Shown here piece by piece: positions 27,125 through 35,113 of a stretch of DNA of 64,000 bases (its first letter is position 1; the number at the start of each line of letters is the position of its first letter). The translations under genes and the position numbers were made by a program. The notes beneath the pieces were generated by a model that was not told where the DNA came from, searched no databases, and was given only the letters and a program-made list of their open reading frames with translations. The stretch is from Polaribacter sp. IC066 (GTDB lineage Bacteria; Bacteroidota; Bacteroidia; Flavobacteriales; Flavobacteriaceae), in the NCBI RefSeq assembly GCF_007997085.1, contig NZ_VORR01000008.1, forward strand, positions 1 to 64,000, written 5' to 3'.

Positions 27125-28079
27125 TAATTTTATAAGATAATTGTAAAGGGATTGTTACTGATTGCATGGCTATTTGTACATCTGTATGTTTAAAACCACC
27201 AGAATATAAAACATTCAAATTTATATTTTCTGTTTCTATTGTATAACCAAATTGGTTTTCTATTTCTGCTAAAACAAAACGCAACGAGGTACTTTTAAAA
27301 TTAGATTCTTTTTGTAACCAAGACTTCTCTCTTATATCAAACGTTTTTTTAGTCGCTATCTCGTCATTTATCACTCTAAAAATTGTTCCTTTTGGTAATT
27401 TTACAAGTGTATCTTTATAGGCAACACTAACCAAACCTTCATAGGTTTTAACCTCAAAATAATTAGTTCTTTTCTTTACGTTAAATTGTGTTCCAAGCAC
27501 GGTAACAGAACCTATATTTGTTTGCACAGTAAATGTTTTACCTTTTTGAACTTTAAAAAAAGCTTCTCCTTTTAAAGTTAAGCTTCTGCCCTCTTCCCAA
27601 TTTTTTTTAGTGTAAATAATTTCTGAATTTGCGTTTAAAAAAACTTCAGAATTATCTGGTAAAGTAACATTTTTAGTTTGTGCGTATGTTGTTTTAAAAC
27701 TAGAGGTATTGTTAAAAAGTAAGAAATAACCGCTGGTAAATAAAACTAGAAGTGCTGCGGCATATTTAAAGATTTGTTTAAAATTAAGAGAAACAACTTT
27801 ATTTTTTTTAGCCGTCTTTTTTGTCTTCAATTTTAAGCTTGCAAGGGCTTTTTGAACATCAACTTTAGGGGTTGCTATTTGAGGAGCATAATGCGCAATT
27901 TTCTCTAAAGTTTTAAAAGCTTCTGTTTTTTTTAAACGCACAAGTTCTTCTTCAGATACTTCTCTATTCAGATTGTTTAATGTATTGGGCAGCAGAAACA
28001 AGTCAAGGAATTGGTAGCATGATCTCTGGAGGGCAAGTACCAGCATTAGATGCACAATGTTTAGCAGATTTAAAAGCAA
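27087..28079 (-). CDS. FecR-family transmembrane anti-sigma factor, 5' end replaced
   Basis: From about EVSEEELVRLKK onward (about residue 41) this is a normal FecR: a cytoplasmic helical part, one membrane helix (FKYAAALLVLFTSGYFLLF), then the FecR domain (VTLPDNSEVFLNANSEIIYTKKNW, FFKVQKGKTFTVQTNIGSVTVLGTQFNV) and a C-terminal STN-like domain (VLAEIENQFGYTIETENINLNVLYSGGF). The first 40 codons (MLLNLLNIVHLMLVLALQ and following) are unlike any FecR. They are the reverse complement of the tail of a rightward gene, so a rearrangement has cut off the true start. No ECF sigma gene lies upstream, although FecR normally works with one. An internal TTG or CTG could start a shorter product. Confidence 0.75.
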   Translation of the reverse strand: MLLNLLNIVHLMLVLALQRSCYQFLDLFLLPNTLNNLNREVSEEELVRLKKTEAFKTLEKIAHYAPQIATPKVDVQKALASLKLKTKKTAKKNKVVSLNFKQIFKYAAALLVLFTSGYFLLFNNTSSFKTTYAQTKNVTLPDNSEVFLNANSEIIYTKKNWEEGRSLTLKGEAFFKVQKGKTFTVQTNIGSVTVLGTQFNVKKRTNYFEVKTYEGLVSVAYKDTLVKLPKGTIFRVINDEIATKKTFDIREKSWLQKESNFKSTSLRFVLAEIENQFGYTIETENINLNVLYSGGFKHTDVQIAMQSVTIPLQLSYKINGKKITVFNTAP

Positions 28080-28093
28080 ACGGAGGAAGATAA
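27980..28093 (+). pseudogene. C-terminal tail of an unidentified rightward gene
   Basis: The frame reads MYWAAETSQGIGSMISGG then QVPALDAQCLADLKANGGR and a stop, with good coding composition but no upstream body: before it the DNA is antisense to fecR. It sits 25 bases before the beta-barrel gene. I take it as the surviving 3' end of a gene deleted when the fecR start was lost. I do not recognise the family. It could instead be an intact 37-residue gene. Confidence 0.5.
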
Positions 28094-28118
28094 TTTATCA
28101 ACTAAAAACACAAAATAG

Positions 28119-28706
28119 ATGAAAACAATATATATTACAATAGCATTAATGATTACAAGTATCATATCATTAAGTGCCCAAGACAGAAAAAATAAATCGA
28201 CAGCCGGCATTAAAGGTGGTTATAATGTATCTTCTGTTAGTTTTGACGGATCTTCAGAAACTGAAAAGTTACACGGGTATCATATCGGTATTTATGGAGA
28301 ATCTTACATAGGTAAATACCTTTCTATTCAGCCAGAAATTTTATATTCGAAACAAGGGTATAAAATTATAGATGAAAACGGAACTTACACGCAAAAGTTA
28401 GATTATATAAATGTGCCATTAATGTTAAAAGTATATCCTGTAAAAAGCTTTTTTATAGAAGCTGGGCCACAAATAGGATTTTCTATTGCACATAAAGAAA
28501 CTTTTGATTCTGGTTTTATTTTATATGATACTTCTAAAGAATTTGAGCCAAGCAATTTTGATTGGGGAGTAAATTTAGGGGTAGGTTTTAAAAGTGATGC
28601 CGGCGTAACATTAGCTGCAAGATACCATCTGGGTCAAAGTGATATTTACGACGAAGACAAGCCAAAAAATAGAGTTTTACAAATCTCTTTAGGATTTGAG
28701 TTTTAA
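28119..28706 (+). CDS. Outer-membrane beta-barrel protein (PorT-like/OMP_b-brl_2)
   Basis: 195 residues. Signal peptide (MKTIYITIALMITSIISLSAQ), then an eight-strand-type barrel pattern: GIKGGYNVSSVSF, YHIGIYGESYIGKYLSIQPEILYSKQGYKI, LDYINVPLMLKVYPVKSFFIEAGPQIGFSI, WGVNLGVGFKSDAGVTLAARYHLG and a final LQISLGFEF ending in Phe. This fits the PorT-like outer-membrane beta-barrel family of Bacteroidota. No specific role is inferable. A gene remnant precedes it and a strong terminator follows. Confidence 0.8.
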   Translation: MKTIYITIALMITSIISLSAQDRKNKSTAGIKGGYNVSSVSFDGSSETEKLHGYHIGIYGESYIGKYLSIQPEILYSKQGYKIIDENGTYTQKLDYINVPLMLKVYPVKSFFIEAGPQIGFSIAHKETFDSGFILYDTSKEFEPSNFDWGVNLGVGFKSDAGVTLAARYHLGQSDIYDEDKPKNRVLQISLGFEF

Positions 28707-28733
28707 GTTTTATCACAATAATTTTACTGAAAT

Positions 28734-28771
28734 AAAAAGAGCGAAAAATAATTATTTTTCGCTCTTTTTTT
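28734..28771. terminator. Bidirectional terminator
   Basis: AAAAAGAGCGAAAAATA and its complement form a near-perfect long stem with T tracts on both sides, between the beta-barrel gene and the leftward pseudouridine-synthase operon. Confidence 0.85.
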
Positions 28772-28904
28772 GTTTTATAAAGTAAGTATCCAAAGCCAAC
28801 TATAAAGTGTAAAATGATGATTTCTGTTGCAACATATAAAGTGGTAGTAGAAGTATCCATACTACAAAATTAGAAAGAATTCTTTTTATTTTATTTGACA
28901 AATG

Positions 28905-29474
28905 TCACATAATAGCATCAACTTCAATAACACCACTTACTGCTAAATCTTCTAATTTTATTTCGCCAATTCTAACACGAATTAAACGCAACGTAGGAAA
29001 ACCGACGGCAGCAGTCATTTTTCGAACTTGTCTAAATTTTCCTTCTCTAATTACTATAGCAACCCAACTTGTAGGTCCATGTCGTTCATCTCTAATTTTC
29101 TGACTTCTCAATGCAAATTTAGGATCTTCAATTAACAATGCTTTTCCTGGTTTTGTGATGTACTTTTTGCCATCAAAACCAATTTCTACACCATTTTTTA
29201 ATTGTTCTACTGCTTGTTGTGTTATAATTCCGTCTACCTGAACATAGTATTCTTTTTCGTACTTATTACTCCTAATTTCATGAGAAACTTTGCCATCTGT
29301 TGTTAAAAAAAGTAATCCTTCAGAAGCAACATCTAAACGCCCAATTGCCATTGTTCCTTCTGGAAAATCATGCAAATCTCCTAATAATTTTTTCTTCCGC
29401 TTTGCGGGATTTATAAATTGAGAAATCATTCCCCAAGGTTTATGAATGATAAAATGGCGATGGTTTTCTAACAA
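28905..29474 (-). CDS. Pseudouridine synthase, RsuA/RluE type
   Basis: 189 residues, an RsuA-type synthase lacking the N-terminal S4 domain, as in RluE. Motif: MAIGRLDVASEGLLFLTTDG with the catalytic Asp (residue 48 approximately), then KEYYVQVDGI and the C-terminal REGKFRQVRKMTAAVGFPTLRLIRVRIG. The likely target is uridine in 23S rRNA, by similarity to RluE. It starts 1 base from the stop of the aldose epimerase gene, and is the last gene of the leftward dinD operon. Confidence 0.88.
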   Translation of the reverse strand: MLENHRHFIIHKPWGMISQFINPAKRKKKLLGDLHDFPEGTMAIGRLDVASEGLLFLTTDGKVSHEIRSNKYEKEYYVQVDGIITQQAVEQLKNGVEIGFDGKKYITKPGKALLIEDPKFALRSQKIRDERHGPTSWVAIVIREGKFRQVRKMTAAVGFPTLRLIRVRIGEIKLEDLAVSGVIEVDAIM

Positions 29475-29475
29475 A

Positions 29476-30273
29476 TTAAAGCACTTTTATTTTTACAGAA
29501 AAACTATTTTTTTCTTCGGATAAAGACATGTTTTCTTCCGAAAATTTTTGATCTGTGTACGATGTATATTGTGTAATGGGTTCTATGCAAATCATGTTGT
29601 CAACTTCTGTCCAGAGCATAAAATTGTTAAAACCTTTTGTTGTAATTTCTAGATCTTTTTTATCGCTATTTTTTAGAATAATTTTATCTGTATTTAAAAC
29701 AGGAAAAGCATTAGCGCCTGCTTTATAAATTTCATCTAAAGTGAATCCTTTATCGCCAGAGACTAAAGTTTCTTTGCCAGTTTCAGATAATAAAAAAGCA
29801 GGATGATAGCCGAGCATAAAAGGCATTCTTTTTTCTGAATTGATGATAAAATTGATGGTTAAAATATCATTATCTAGTTTAAAATTCTTTTCAAACGAGA
29901 AATCAAAAGGCCAAAATAAATTTGCTTCTGTAGATTTCTCTGGAAACTTGCTATTTGTAATTTGGGTATTTTTCTGATATTTTTTGATAAAATTAGCACT
30001 TTTTTTATCCGAAGAAACCAAAGTATAGACCATTTCACGCAGCATACCGTGCTGATCTTGAACTGCATCACCATTTTTGGTATGTACTTTAAAATTATTT
30101 TTATCTGTTGGCCCAATTATAGGAAACATTTCATCATCAGATTTACGCCAACCTTTACTTCCCTTTTGATGAATGTATTCTTGGTTTTCTTTTTTAAAAC
30201 TGATCAATTCGCCGTTTTCAATTTTAACTTCTGATTGCTTGTCTTCAGAAATTAGTAAAACTACATTTTTCAT
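29476..30273 (-). CDS. Aldose 1-epimerase family protein
   Basis: 265 residues with the galactose mutarotase-like beta-sandwich pattern: MPFMLGYHPAFLLS (catalytic His in GYHPAF), LDEIYKAGANAFPVLN and NFMLWTEVDNMICIEPI with the catalytic Glu. This is the YeaD/LacX-like branch rather than GalM. It may interconvert anomers of hexose 6-phosphates or related sugars. It lies 10 bases after the dinD C-terminal gene and 1 base before rluE, which suggests one operon although the functions look unrelated. Confidence 0.82.
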   Translation of the reverse strand: MKNVVLLISEDKQSEVKIENGELISFKKENQEYIHQKGSKGWRKSDDEMFPIIGPTDKNNFKVHTKNGDAVQDQHGMLREMVYTLVSSDKKSANFIKKYQKNTQITNSKFPEKSTEANLFWPFDFSFEKNFKLDNDILTINFIINSEKRMPFMLGYHPAFLLSETGKETLVSGDKGFTLDEIYKAGANAFPVLNTDKIILKNSDKKDLEITTKGFNNFMLWTEVDNMICIEPITQYTSYTDQKFSEENMSLSEEKNSFSVKIKVL

Positions 30274-30283
30274 TTGTGTATAA

Positions 30284-30646
30284 TTATTTTAATCTATCCG
30301 GATTTTTGCCCAATTTTTTTGATTCAGAGTAAACTCTTCTTTCTAATTTTTTAATATCTTCTTCTGCAGGTAAGTTTTCAGGTTTAATTCCTCTTTCAAG
30401 TAGTATCTTTCTAACAGAACTATTATTCGTTATATGTTCTTTAGAAATACTGTTTTCTGTTCTTAAATCTTTGTCTTTGGTATTAAAAATAGTTATTTCT
30501 GTCGCAAAATCTTTTGCTTTTATAGTAATTGTTGGTAAATAATCTGCTAAAGCTCTATTATTAGGAATCCCTAATTTAGTTTTCATTTGTTTTGTAGAAT
30601 TCCCAAATAAAGATTGATCTCCTTGTGTAATTTCAGAATTATGCAT
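30284..30646 (-). CDS. DinD C-terminal domain protein (separate frame)
   Basis: 120 residues, matching the C-terminal half of DinD in Bacteroidota: the segment GDQSLFGNSTKQMKTKLGIP, then NRALADYLPTITIKAKDFAT, EITIFN, and SSVRKILLERGIKPENLPAEEDIKKLERR. The ATG (30644-30646) overlaps the stop of the upstream frame (AATGCATAA), an 8-base overlap typical of translational coupling. In relatives this domain is joined to the DinD N-terminal domain in one protein; here it is encoded separately. E. coli DinD modulates RecA filaments, and recA is divergent 720 bases away. Either a natural split or the result of an insertion. Confidence 0.75.
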   Translation of the reverse strand: MHNSEITQGDQSLFGNSTKQMKTKLGIPNNRALADYLPTITIKAKDFATEITIFNTKDKDLRTENSISKEHITNNSSVRKILLERGIKPENLPAEEDIKKLERRVYSESKKLGKNPDRLK

Positions 30647-31247
30647 TTTTTTCTATAAATAAAATTATGTCAATTATATCCATTTGTAAATTAACTCTAA
30701 ATATTAAAAAATCATTTTCTCTGGCTATTCGATTTTTATCATTATCTATTATTTTTTGCCTTTGACTTACTCTATGATGAGGTTCATCAAATTCTAAAAG
30801 TATTTTATTATTGATTATACAATCATAATAATATTTGTCAAGATTAAATTGATATTTAAAAAAGAGTTTATTGTGATGACAATACTTTTTAACTAACTGT
30901 AAAACCACGCTTTCATTTCTTATTGAAAAAAAATTATTTAGTTTGAAACTACTTGAGAGCTCTTGTATAATTAAAAAAGCTTCATTGTCAATTTGATAGT
31001 CAATAATACTTCTTTTTGCATTTGAACCGAGTTTAACTTTTTTATTACATTTTACAATTTTCCCAAGAATATGTTTATGCATGATGATATTTTGTGCTCT
31101 TTTAATGATATTGTGAAAATTTCTCCATTCAGAATATCCTAAAAGTTGTTGTAAATCTCTGGCAAACCAAAATTCTATGCCAGAATCAGTAGTTTGCGAA
31201 TGGTCTTCAAAATTGTGAGCCAAAGTTTGTATAATTTCCTTTTTCAT
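30639..31247 (-). CDS. DinD/Bro-N-like domain fused to a DUF559-like nuclease domain
   Basis: 202 residues. Residues 1-96 resemble the N-terminal DinD/BRO domain (SGIEFWFARDLQQLLGYSEW, RNFHNIIKRAQ, then VKLGSNAKRSIIDYQ). Residues about 105-202 look like a PD-(D/E)XK-type endonuclease of the DUF559/Vsr-like kind: YYYDCIINNKILLEFDEPHHR with D142, E152 and D154 as candidate metal ligands, H157-H158, then DNDKNRIARENDFLIFRV. In ordinary DinD this position holds a helical linker followed by the C-terminal domain, which here lies in the next frame. The start is the ATG of MKKEIIQTL; recA is divergent 115 bases away. The nuclease assignment is by pattern only. Confidence 0.7.
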   Translation of the reverse strand: MKKEIIQTLAHNFEDHSQTTDSGIEFWFARDLQQLLGYSEWRNFHNIIKRAQNIIMHKHILGKIVKCNKKVKLGSNAKRSIIDYQIDNEAFLIIQELSSSFKLNNFFSIRNESVVLQLVKKYCHHNKLFFKYQFNLDKYYYDCIINNKILLEFDEPHHRVSQRQKIIDNDKNRIARENDFLIFRVNLQMDIIDIILFIEKNA

Positions 31248-31362
31248 AGGTTGAATTTTATATTGTTATAAAAGTACGAAAATGAAACTAAAATATTAGG
31301 AAATTAAAAGTAGTTTTTCGTAACTTGTCTCACTTAAAATAACAACATTTTCAGCACAATAT

Positions 31363-32379
31363 ATGGCAGCAGATAAAGAAAATAAAGAAAAAATAGCAAA
31401 GCTTAAAGCATTACAACTTACACTAGATAAGTTAGATAAGACCTATGGAAAAGGAGCCGTAATGAAAATGGGCGATTCTGTGGCAGAAGATATAGAATCC
31501 ATTTCTTCTGGTTCTTTAGGATTAGATTTAGCATTAGGCGTTGGTGGTTATCCAAGAGGTAGAGTCATTGAAATTTACGGTCCAGAATCTTCTGGTAAAA
31601 CAACCCTTACTTTGCATGCAATTGCAGAAGCACAGAAAGCAGGTGGTATTGCAGCTTTTATTGATGCAGAGCATGCGTTTGACCGTTTTTACGCACAAAA
31701 TTTAGGCGTTGATATAGAAAACCTTATTATTTCTCAACCAGATCATGGAGAGCAAGCTTTAGAAATTACAGAGAACTTAATACGTTCTGGAGCAATAGAC
31801 ATTGTTGTTATCGATTCAGTTGCAGCGTTAACGCCAAAAGCGGAAATTGAAGGTGAAATGGGAGATTCTAAAATGGGTCTGCATGCACGTTTAATGTCGC
31901 AAGCATTGCGTAAATTAACAGGTACTATTTCTAAAACAAAATGTACCGTTATATTTATTAACCAATTAAGAGAAAAAATTGGGGTGATGTTCGGGAATCC
32001 GGAAACAACAACAGGAGGAAACGCACTTAAATTTTATGCTTCGGTTCGTTTAGATATTAGAAGAAGAACGCAGATTAAAGATGGTGATAAAGTTATTGGA
32101 AACAGTACAAAAGTAAAAGTTGTAAAAAATAAAGTAGCACCACCCTTTCAAATTGCAGAATTTGATATTATGTATGGACTAGGAATCTCTAAAGTTGGTG
32201 AAATTTTAGATATTGGTGTAGAGTTAGGTATTATAAAGAAAAGTGGTTCTTGGTTTAGTTATGGTGAAACTAAATTAGGCCAAGGAAGAGATTCTGTAAA
32301 AGGACTGATTAAAGACAATCCTGAATTAGCAGAAGAACTTGAAGGTAAAATAAAAGAAGCTATTGAAAATCAAGATTAA
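31363..32379 (+). CDS. recA: Recombinase RecA
   Basis: 338 residues, normal length. ATP-dependent strand-exchange protein of homologous recombination and DNA repair. Walker A is GPESSGKT (73-80), Walker B is [12 protein letters not shown], the L2 region is [27 protein letters not shown], and the C-terminal domain ends [11 protein letters not shown] see no LexA box, consistent with Bacteroidota, many of which lack an E. coli-type SOS regulator. The divergent neighbour is the DinD-type locus. Confidence 0.98.
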   Translation: MAADKENKEKIAKLKALQLTLDKLDKTYGKGAVMKMGDSVAEDIESISSGSLGLDLALGVGGYPRGRVIEIYGPESSGKTTLTLHAIAEAQKAGGIAAFIDAEHAFDRFYAQNLGVDIENLIISQPDHGEQALEITENLIRSGAIDIVVIDSVAALTPKAEIEGEMGDSKMGLHARLMSQALRKLTGTISKTKCTVIFINQLREKIGVMFGNPETTTGGNALKFYASVRLDIRRRTQIKDGDKVIGNSTKVKVVKNKVAPPFQIAEFDIMYGLGISKVGEILDIGVELGIIKKSGSWFSYGETKLGQGRDSVKGLIKDNPELAEELEGKIKEAIENQD

Positions 32380-32406
32380 GTATTAAAAGTTCCAACTATT
32401 ATTATG

Positions 32407-32445
32407 AAACTGCTATTGGAGTAATCAACCAATAGCAGTTTTTAT
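32407..32445 (+). terminator. recA terminator
   Basis: AAACTGCTATTGG and CCAATAGCAGTTT form a 13-base stem with a 9-base loop and a following T-rich tract. Confidence 0.88.
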
Positions 32446-32453
32446 TTTTAAAG

Positions 32454-32993
32454 ATGATCAAAATATCAGAAAACATACAATTAAAAGAAGTTTTAAGTTC
32501 AGATTATGAATTTCTTTTTAGGTTAATGCAAGAAATATATACACCAGCATATCAGCATTTTTGGACGGATGAAGGCGCTTGGTATATAAATTCACAATAT
32601 TCAAAAGAGAATATTTTAAAAGAACTTTTAGACAAAAAAGCAAGGTATTATTTTATCCTTTTTAAAGGTAAAATTATTGGTAACTTTAGGTTTATTTGGG
32701 ATGAAAAATTGGAGGGTTTACCAGAAGAAAAACAAGTAAAATTGCACAGAATTTATCTGCATCCAAAAACACAAAGAAGCGGAATCGGTAAACTTTTGTT
32801 AGCTTGGTTAGAGGAAAAAGCGGAACAAAAAGGCTATCAAATTATTTGGTTAGATGCCATGAATGAGCAACAAAACGCTTTTCAATTTTATAAAAAATTA
32901 GGGTATATCTATTATTCGCATACATTTTTACCTTTTGAGTTAATGCATGATAGTGTTAGAAAAATGAGTCAGGTTTATAAAGTGCTTCACTAG
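32454..32993 (+). CDS. GNAT family N-acetyltransferase
   Basis: 179 residues. The acetyl-CoA-binding motif A is LHRIYLHPKTQRSGIGKLLLAWLEEKAEQKG, followed by the conserved WLDAMNEQQNAFQFYKKLGYIYY. The substrate is unknown. It begins just after the recA terminator and has no co-directional neighbour. Confidence 0.88.
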   Translation: MIKISENIQLKEVLSSDYEFLFRLMQEIYTPAYQHFWTDEGAWYINSQYSKENILKELLDKKARYYFILFKGKIIGNFRFIWDEKLEGLPEEKQVKLHRIYLHPKTQRSGIGKLLLAWLEEKAEQKGYQIIWLDAMNEQQNAFQFYKKLGYIYYSHTFLPFELMHDSVRKMSQVYKVLH

Positions 32994-33236
32994 TGTTTAT
33001 TAAAAAGATGTAAGACCACTTCGCTAAAAGACACAACCTATTTGCCGCTAGGAAAAGAAACAAGACTTTTTAACTAACTCTATTTCAGTGGCGCGTAAAT
33101 CACGAAAAGAACAGTTTATAGTACAAATTTATTCATAATTAAAATGTATAACTGAAATCTATACCCAACAATTTATGCGTAATAATTTGTATTTCATATA
33201 GTTATTTAGCACTAAAATATTTTTAGCAGACACTTG
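32994..33236. other. Non-coding gap with a weak repeat echo
   Basis: No gene. Around 33005-33045 the sequence (AAGACCACTTCGCTAAAAGA) is reminiscent of AAGACCGCTACGCTTTTAGA near 63391, so a dispersed repeat may be present in worn form. Confidence 0.4.
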
Positions 33237-33395
33237 TTAAAGTGCTTGTGTAGTCAGTAGTTTTACAATCCATAAAATTAAATACAAACCAAGACCAAAA
33301 CCCGCAAAGAAAACCGCTAAAACAAAACCTATTCTAATATACTTTGCTTCGATATTTATTTTTGGGCTTAACCATTTTGATACTCCTAAAATCAT
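33237..33395 (-). CDS. PspC-domain small membrane protein, 52 residues
   Basis: The frame MILGVSKWLSPKINIEAK YIRIGFVLAVFFAGFGLGLYLILW (written in two parts) then IVKLLTTQAL follows the PspC pattern: GV...LA...DP..VRIAFVL....G.G...YLILW. It has a short cytoplasmic N-terminus and one hydrophobic segment. PspC proteins in Proteobacteria sense envelope stress, but small stand-alone PspC-domain proteins are common in Bacteroidota with unknown role. It is too short for most gene finders but the family match is good. No neighbour is co-directional within 350 bases except dut's upstream region. Confidence 0.72.
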   Translation of the reverse strand: MILGVSKWLSPKINIEAKYIRIGFVLAVFFAGFGLGLYLILWIVKLLTTQAL

Positions 33396-33754
33396 ACTTT
33401 ATTAGTGAAACTCAATTTTGAAAAATAGCGGAGCTATAAATTTAAAATTGTAAGTTGAACTAATCCCGATTTTTAGCGGGATCTTGGGTTTAATATCCCG
33501 ACGCTCTGCGTCGAAATATTAAAAGGATATTCTTTTTTGATATTTCGATAGCTCTGCTTCTAAGTTGTTCATTAATAGTTGTACCAAAGAAATCATTAAC
33601 CTTTATCAAAAACTAGGGTAGCAAATAAAACAGAAAGTAGCGCAAACTTTTTTGCGAATCATCACCTTTCTCTGTGAAACTTTGTAAGTCTCTTTTAATA
33701 TCTATGTAATAATTTTAATTAGATACCAGTTTCAGAATTATTAAAAAGTAGTTT
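33396..33754. other. Intergenic stretch with repeat element
   Basis: Holds the repeat at 33465-33578 and otherwise nothing recognised. Confidence 0.5.
33465..33578. repeat. Interspersed repeat, copy 1
   Basis: A composite: the hairpin CCCG/CGGG at 33465-33480, then TCCCGACGCTCTGCGTCG (33497 onward, with an internal inverted repeat CGACGC/GCGTCG), and 30 bases later GATATTTCGATAGCTCTGCT followed by TCTAAGTTGTTCATT. A second copy with the same two end blocks lies at 54934-55057, in the leader of the first protease gene. The interiors differ. Confidence 0.6.
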
Positions 33755-34186
33755 TTAAACTCCAGTGCTCCCAAACCCACCAGAACCCCTTTCAGTTTCA
33801 GATAAAATTTTAACTTCTTGCCAGTTTATGCGTTCGTGTTTTGCAATAATTAACTGCGCAATTCTTTCACCGTCATTGATCGTAAATTCTTCATTGGATA
33901 GGTTCACTAAAATTACACCAATTTCTCCACGATAATCTGCATCTACAGTGCCAGGAGAATTTAAAACAGTAATTCCTTTTTTAGCAGCCAAACCACTTCT
34001 AGGTCTTACTTGAGCTTCAAAACCAACGGGTAAAGCAATGAATAAACCTGTTTTCACAATCGCTCTTTCTAAAGGTTTAAGTGTTATAGACGTGTCTATA
34101 TTAGCTCTTAAATCCATTCCTGCAGCACCATCAGTTTCATAAGTAGGCGTTGCGTGTTTCGATTCGTTTATAATTTGTACGTTCAT
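33755..34186 (-). CDS. dut: dUTP diphosphatase (dUTPase)
   Basis: 143 residues, normal for the trimeric family. Hydrolyses dUTP to dUMP, keeping uracil out of DNA and supplying thymidylate precursors. The five motifs are present in order: [51 protein letters not shown], and the C-terminal [10 protein letters not shown] that closes over the active site. It starts 4 bases after the esterase gene's stop, so the two are co-transcribed. Confidence 0.97.
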   Translation of the reverse strand: MNVQIINESKHATPTYETDGAAGMDLRANIDTSITLKPLERAIVKTGLFIALPVGFEAQVRPRSGLAAKKGITVLNSPGTVDADYRGEIGVILVNLSNEEFTINDGERIAQLIIAKHERINWQEVKILSETERGSGGFGSTGV

Positions 34187-34190
34187 ATAT

Positions 34191-35039
34191 TTATAGGTTG
34201 TATAAAAATGTAATTACTTCTAAAAATTCAGTTTTCCAAAAAGCCTCATTATGTTTGCCTTCTGTTACAATTTTTGTTTTTATATTATTTGCAGGAAAAC
34301 CAACATCTATCAATAGTTTAGCCATATTTTCTGTGTCAGGAACCATAGAATCTCCTTCTTTGCCGCCCACTAAAAAATAAAGTTTGGTGTTTTTCTGATT
34401 TCCATTTTTATTTGCAAAGTCATTTATTTTATTAGAAAACCAAAAAGAGGTTGATAAGGCACCAATTTTACCAAAAACGTTTGGGTATTTTAATCCGCCA
34501 TAAAAAGAAATTAATCCACCTAAAGAACTCCCAATAATCGCAGTATTTTCTCCATTTATTTTAGTTCTGTAATTAGAATCAATATAAGGTTTTAGTTCAT
34601 TTGCTAAAAAATCAACATAGATTTCACCTTTTCCGCCACCATATTTTTCATGTGGATAAGGGGTGTATTCTTCAATTCTTTTTTCTCCACCATTTTCTAC
34701 ACCAACAACTATAAAGCCTTTTCCAGTTTCTTTAAATAGTTGATTTAAAGTTTCATCTACTTCCCATTCTCCTGCATAAGAAGTTTTTTTATCAAACAAA
34801 TTTTGCCCATCATGCATGTAAATTACAGGGAACTTCTCTGTTGATGTTTCATAATTTGGAGGTAAATACAACCAAATTTTATGAGAAACGGAGTTTAAAC
34901 CTTTAATGACAAATTCTTTCTCTAAAACAACAACAATATTTTTAGATGCTGTTGAGGTGTTCTCTTTTTTTAAGACTTTCTTTTTGCAAGAAGATATTAG
35001 AAAAATCAGAGAAAAGAGAATAGATAGTATTTTTTTCAT
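34191..35039 (-). CDS. Esterase lipoprotein of the enterochelin-esterase/esterase-D type
   Basis: 282 residues. A lipoprotein signal ([21 protein letters not shown], lipobox LISSC, so Cys18 is lipidated) anchors it to an envelope membrane. The alpha/beta-hydrolase core has [27 protein letters not shown], the nucleophile elbow [16 protein letters not shown] and a C-terminal catalytic His in [11 protein letters not shown]. This is the IroE/YbbA-like group (DUF3327-related family), so hydrolysis of siderophore-like or other small esters is plausible. The dut gene follows. A divergent TATATTTG promoter lies upstream. Confidence 0.85.
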   Translation of the reverse strand: MKKILSILFSLIFLISSCKKKVLKKENTSTASKNIVVVLEKEFVIKGLNSVSHKIWLYLPPNYETSTEKFPVIYMHDGQNLFDKKTSYAGEWEVDETLNQLFKETGKGFIVVGVENGGEKRIEEYTPYPHEKYGGGKGEIYVDFLANELKPYIDSNYRTKINGENTAIIGSSLGGLISFYGGLKYPNVFGKIGALSTSFWFSNKINDFANKNGNQKNTKLYFLVGGKEGDSMVPDTENMAKLLIDVGFPANNIKTKIVTEGKHNEAFWKTEFLEVITFLYNL

Positions 35040-35059
35040 TCAATATTTTCTAGTGGAAG

Positions 35060-35067
35060 CAAATATA
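35060..35067 (-). promoter_or_regulatory. -7 element TATATTTG, leftward
   Basis: Minus-strand TATATTTG, an exact TAnnTTTG match, about 20 bases before the esterase start; pairs with a rightward element in the same 75-base gap. Confidence 0.6.
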
Positions 35068-35087
35068 ATAAATCAACCTAGTTTTCT

Positions 35088-35095
35088 TACATTTG
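35088..35095 (+). promoter_or_regulatory. -7 element TACATTTG for gpsA
   Basis: TACATTTG, an exact TAnnTTTG match, lies 18 bases before the gpsA start. It also argues against the earlier in-frame ATG at 35093. Confidence 0.6.
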
Positions 35096-35113
35096 AAAAC
35101 TAAATATATACGT

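Noticed and set aside
28588..28860. Leftward frame starting MDTSTTTLYVATEIIILHFIVGFGYLLYK
   Set aside because: The first 30 residues look like a small membrane protein, but the frame runs through a strong terminator and into the antisense of the beta-barrel gene, so I do not call it.
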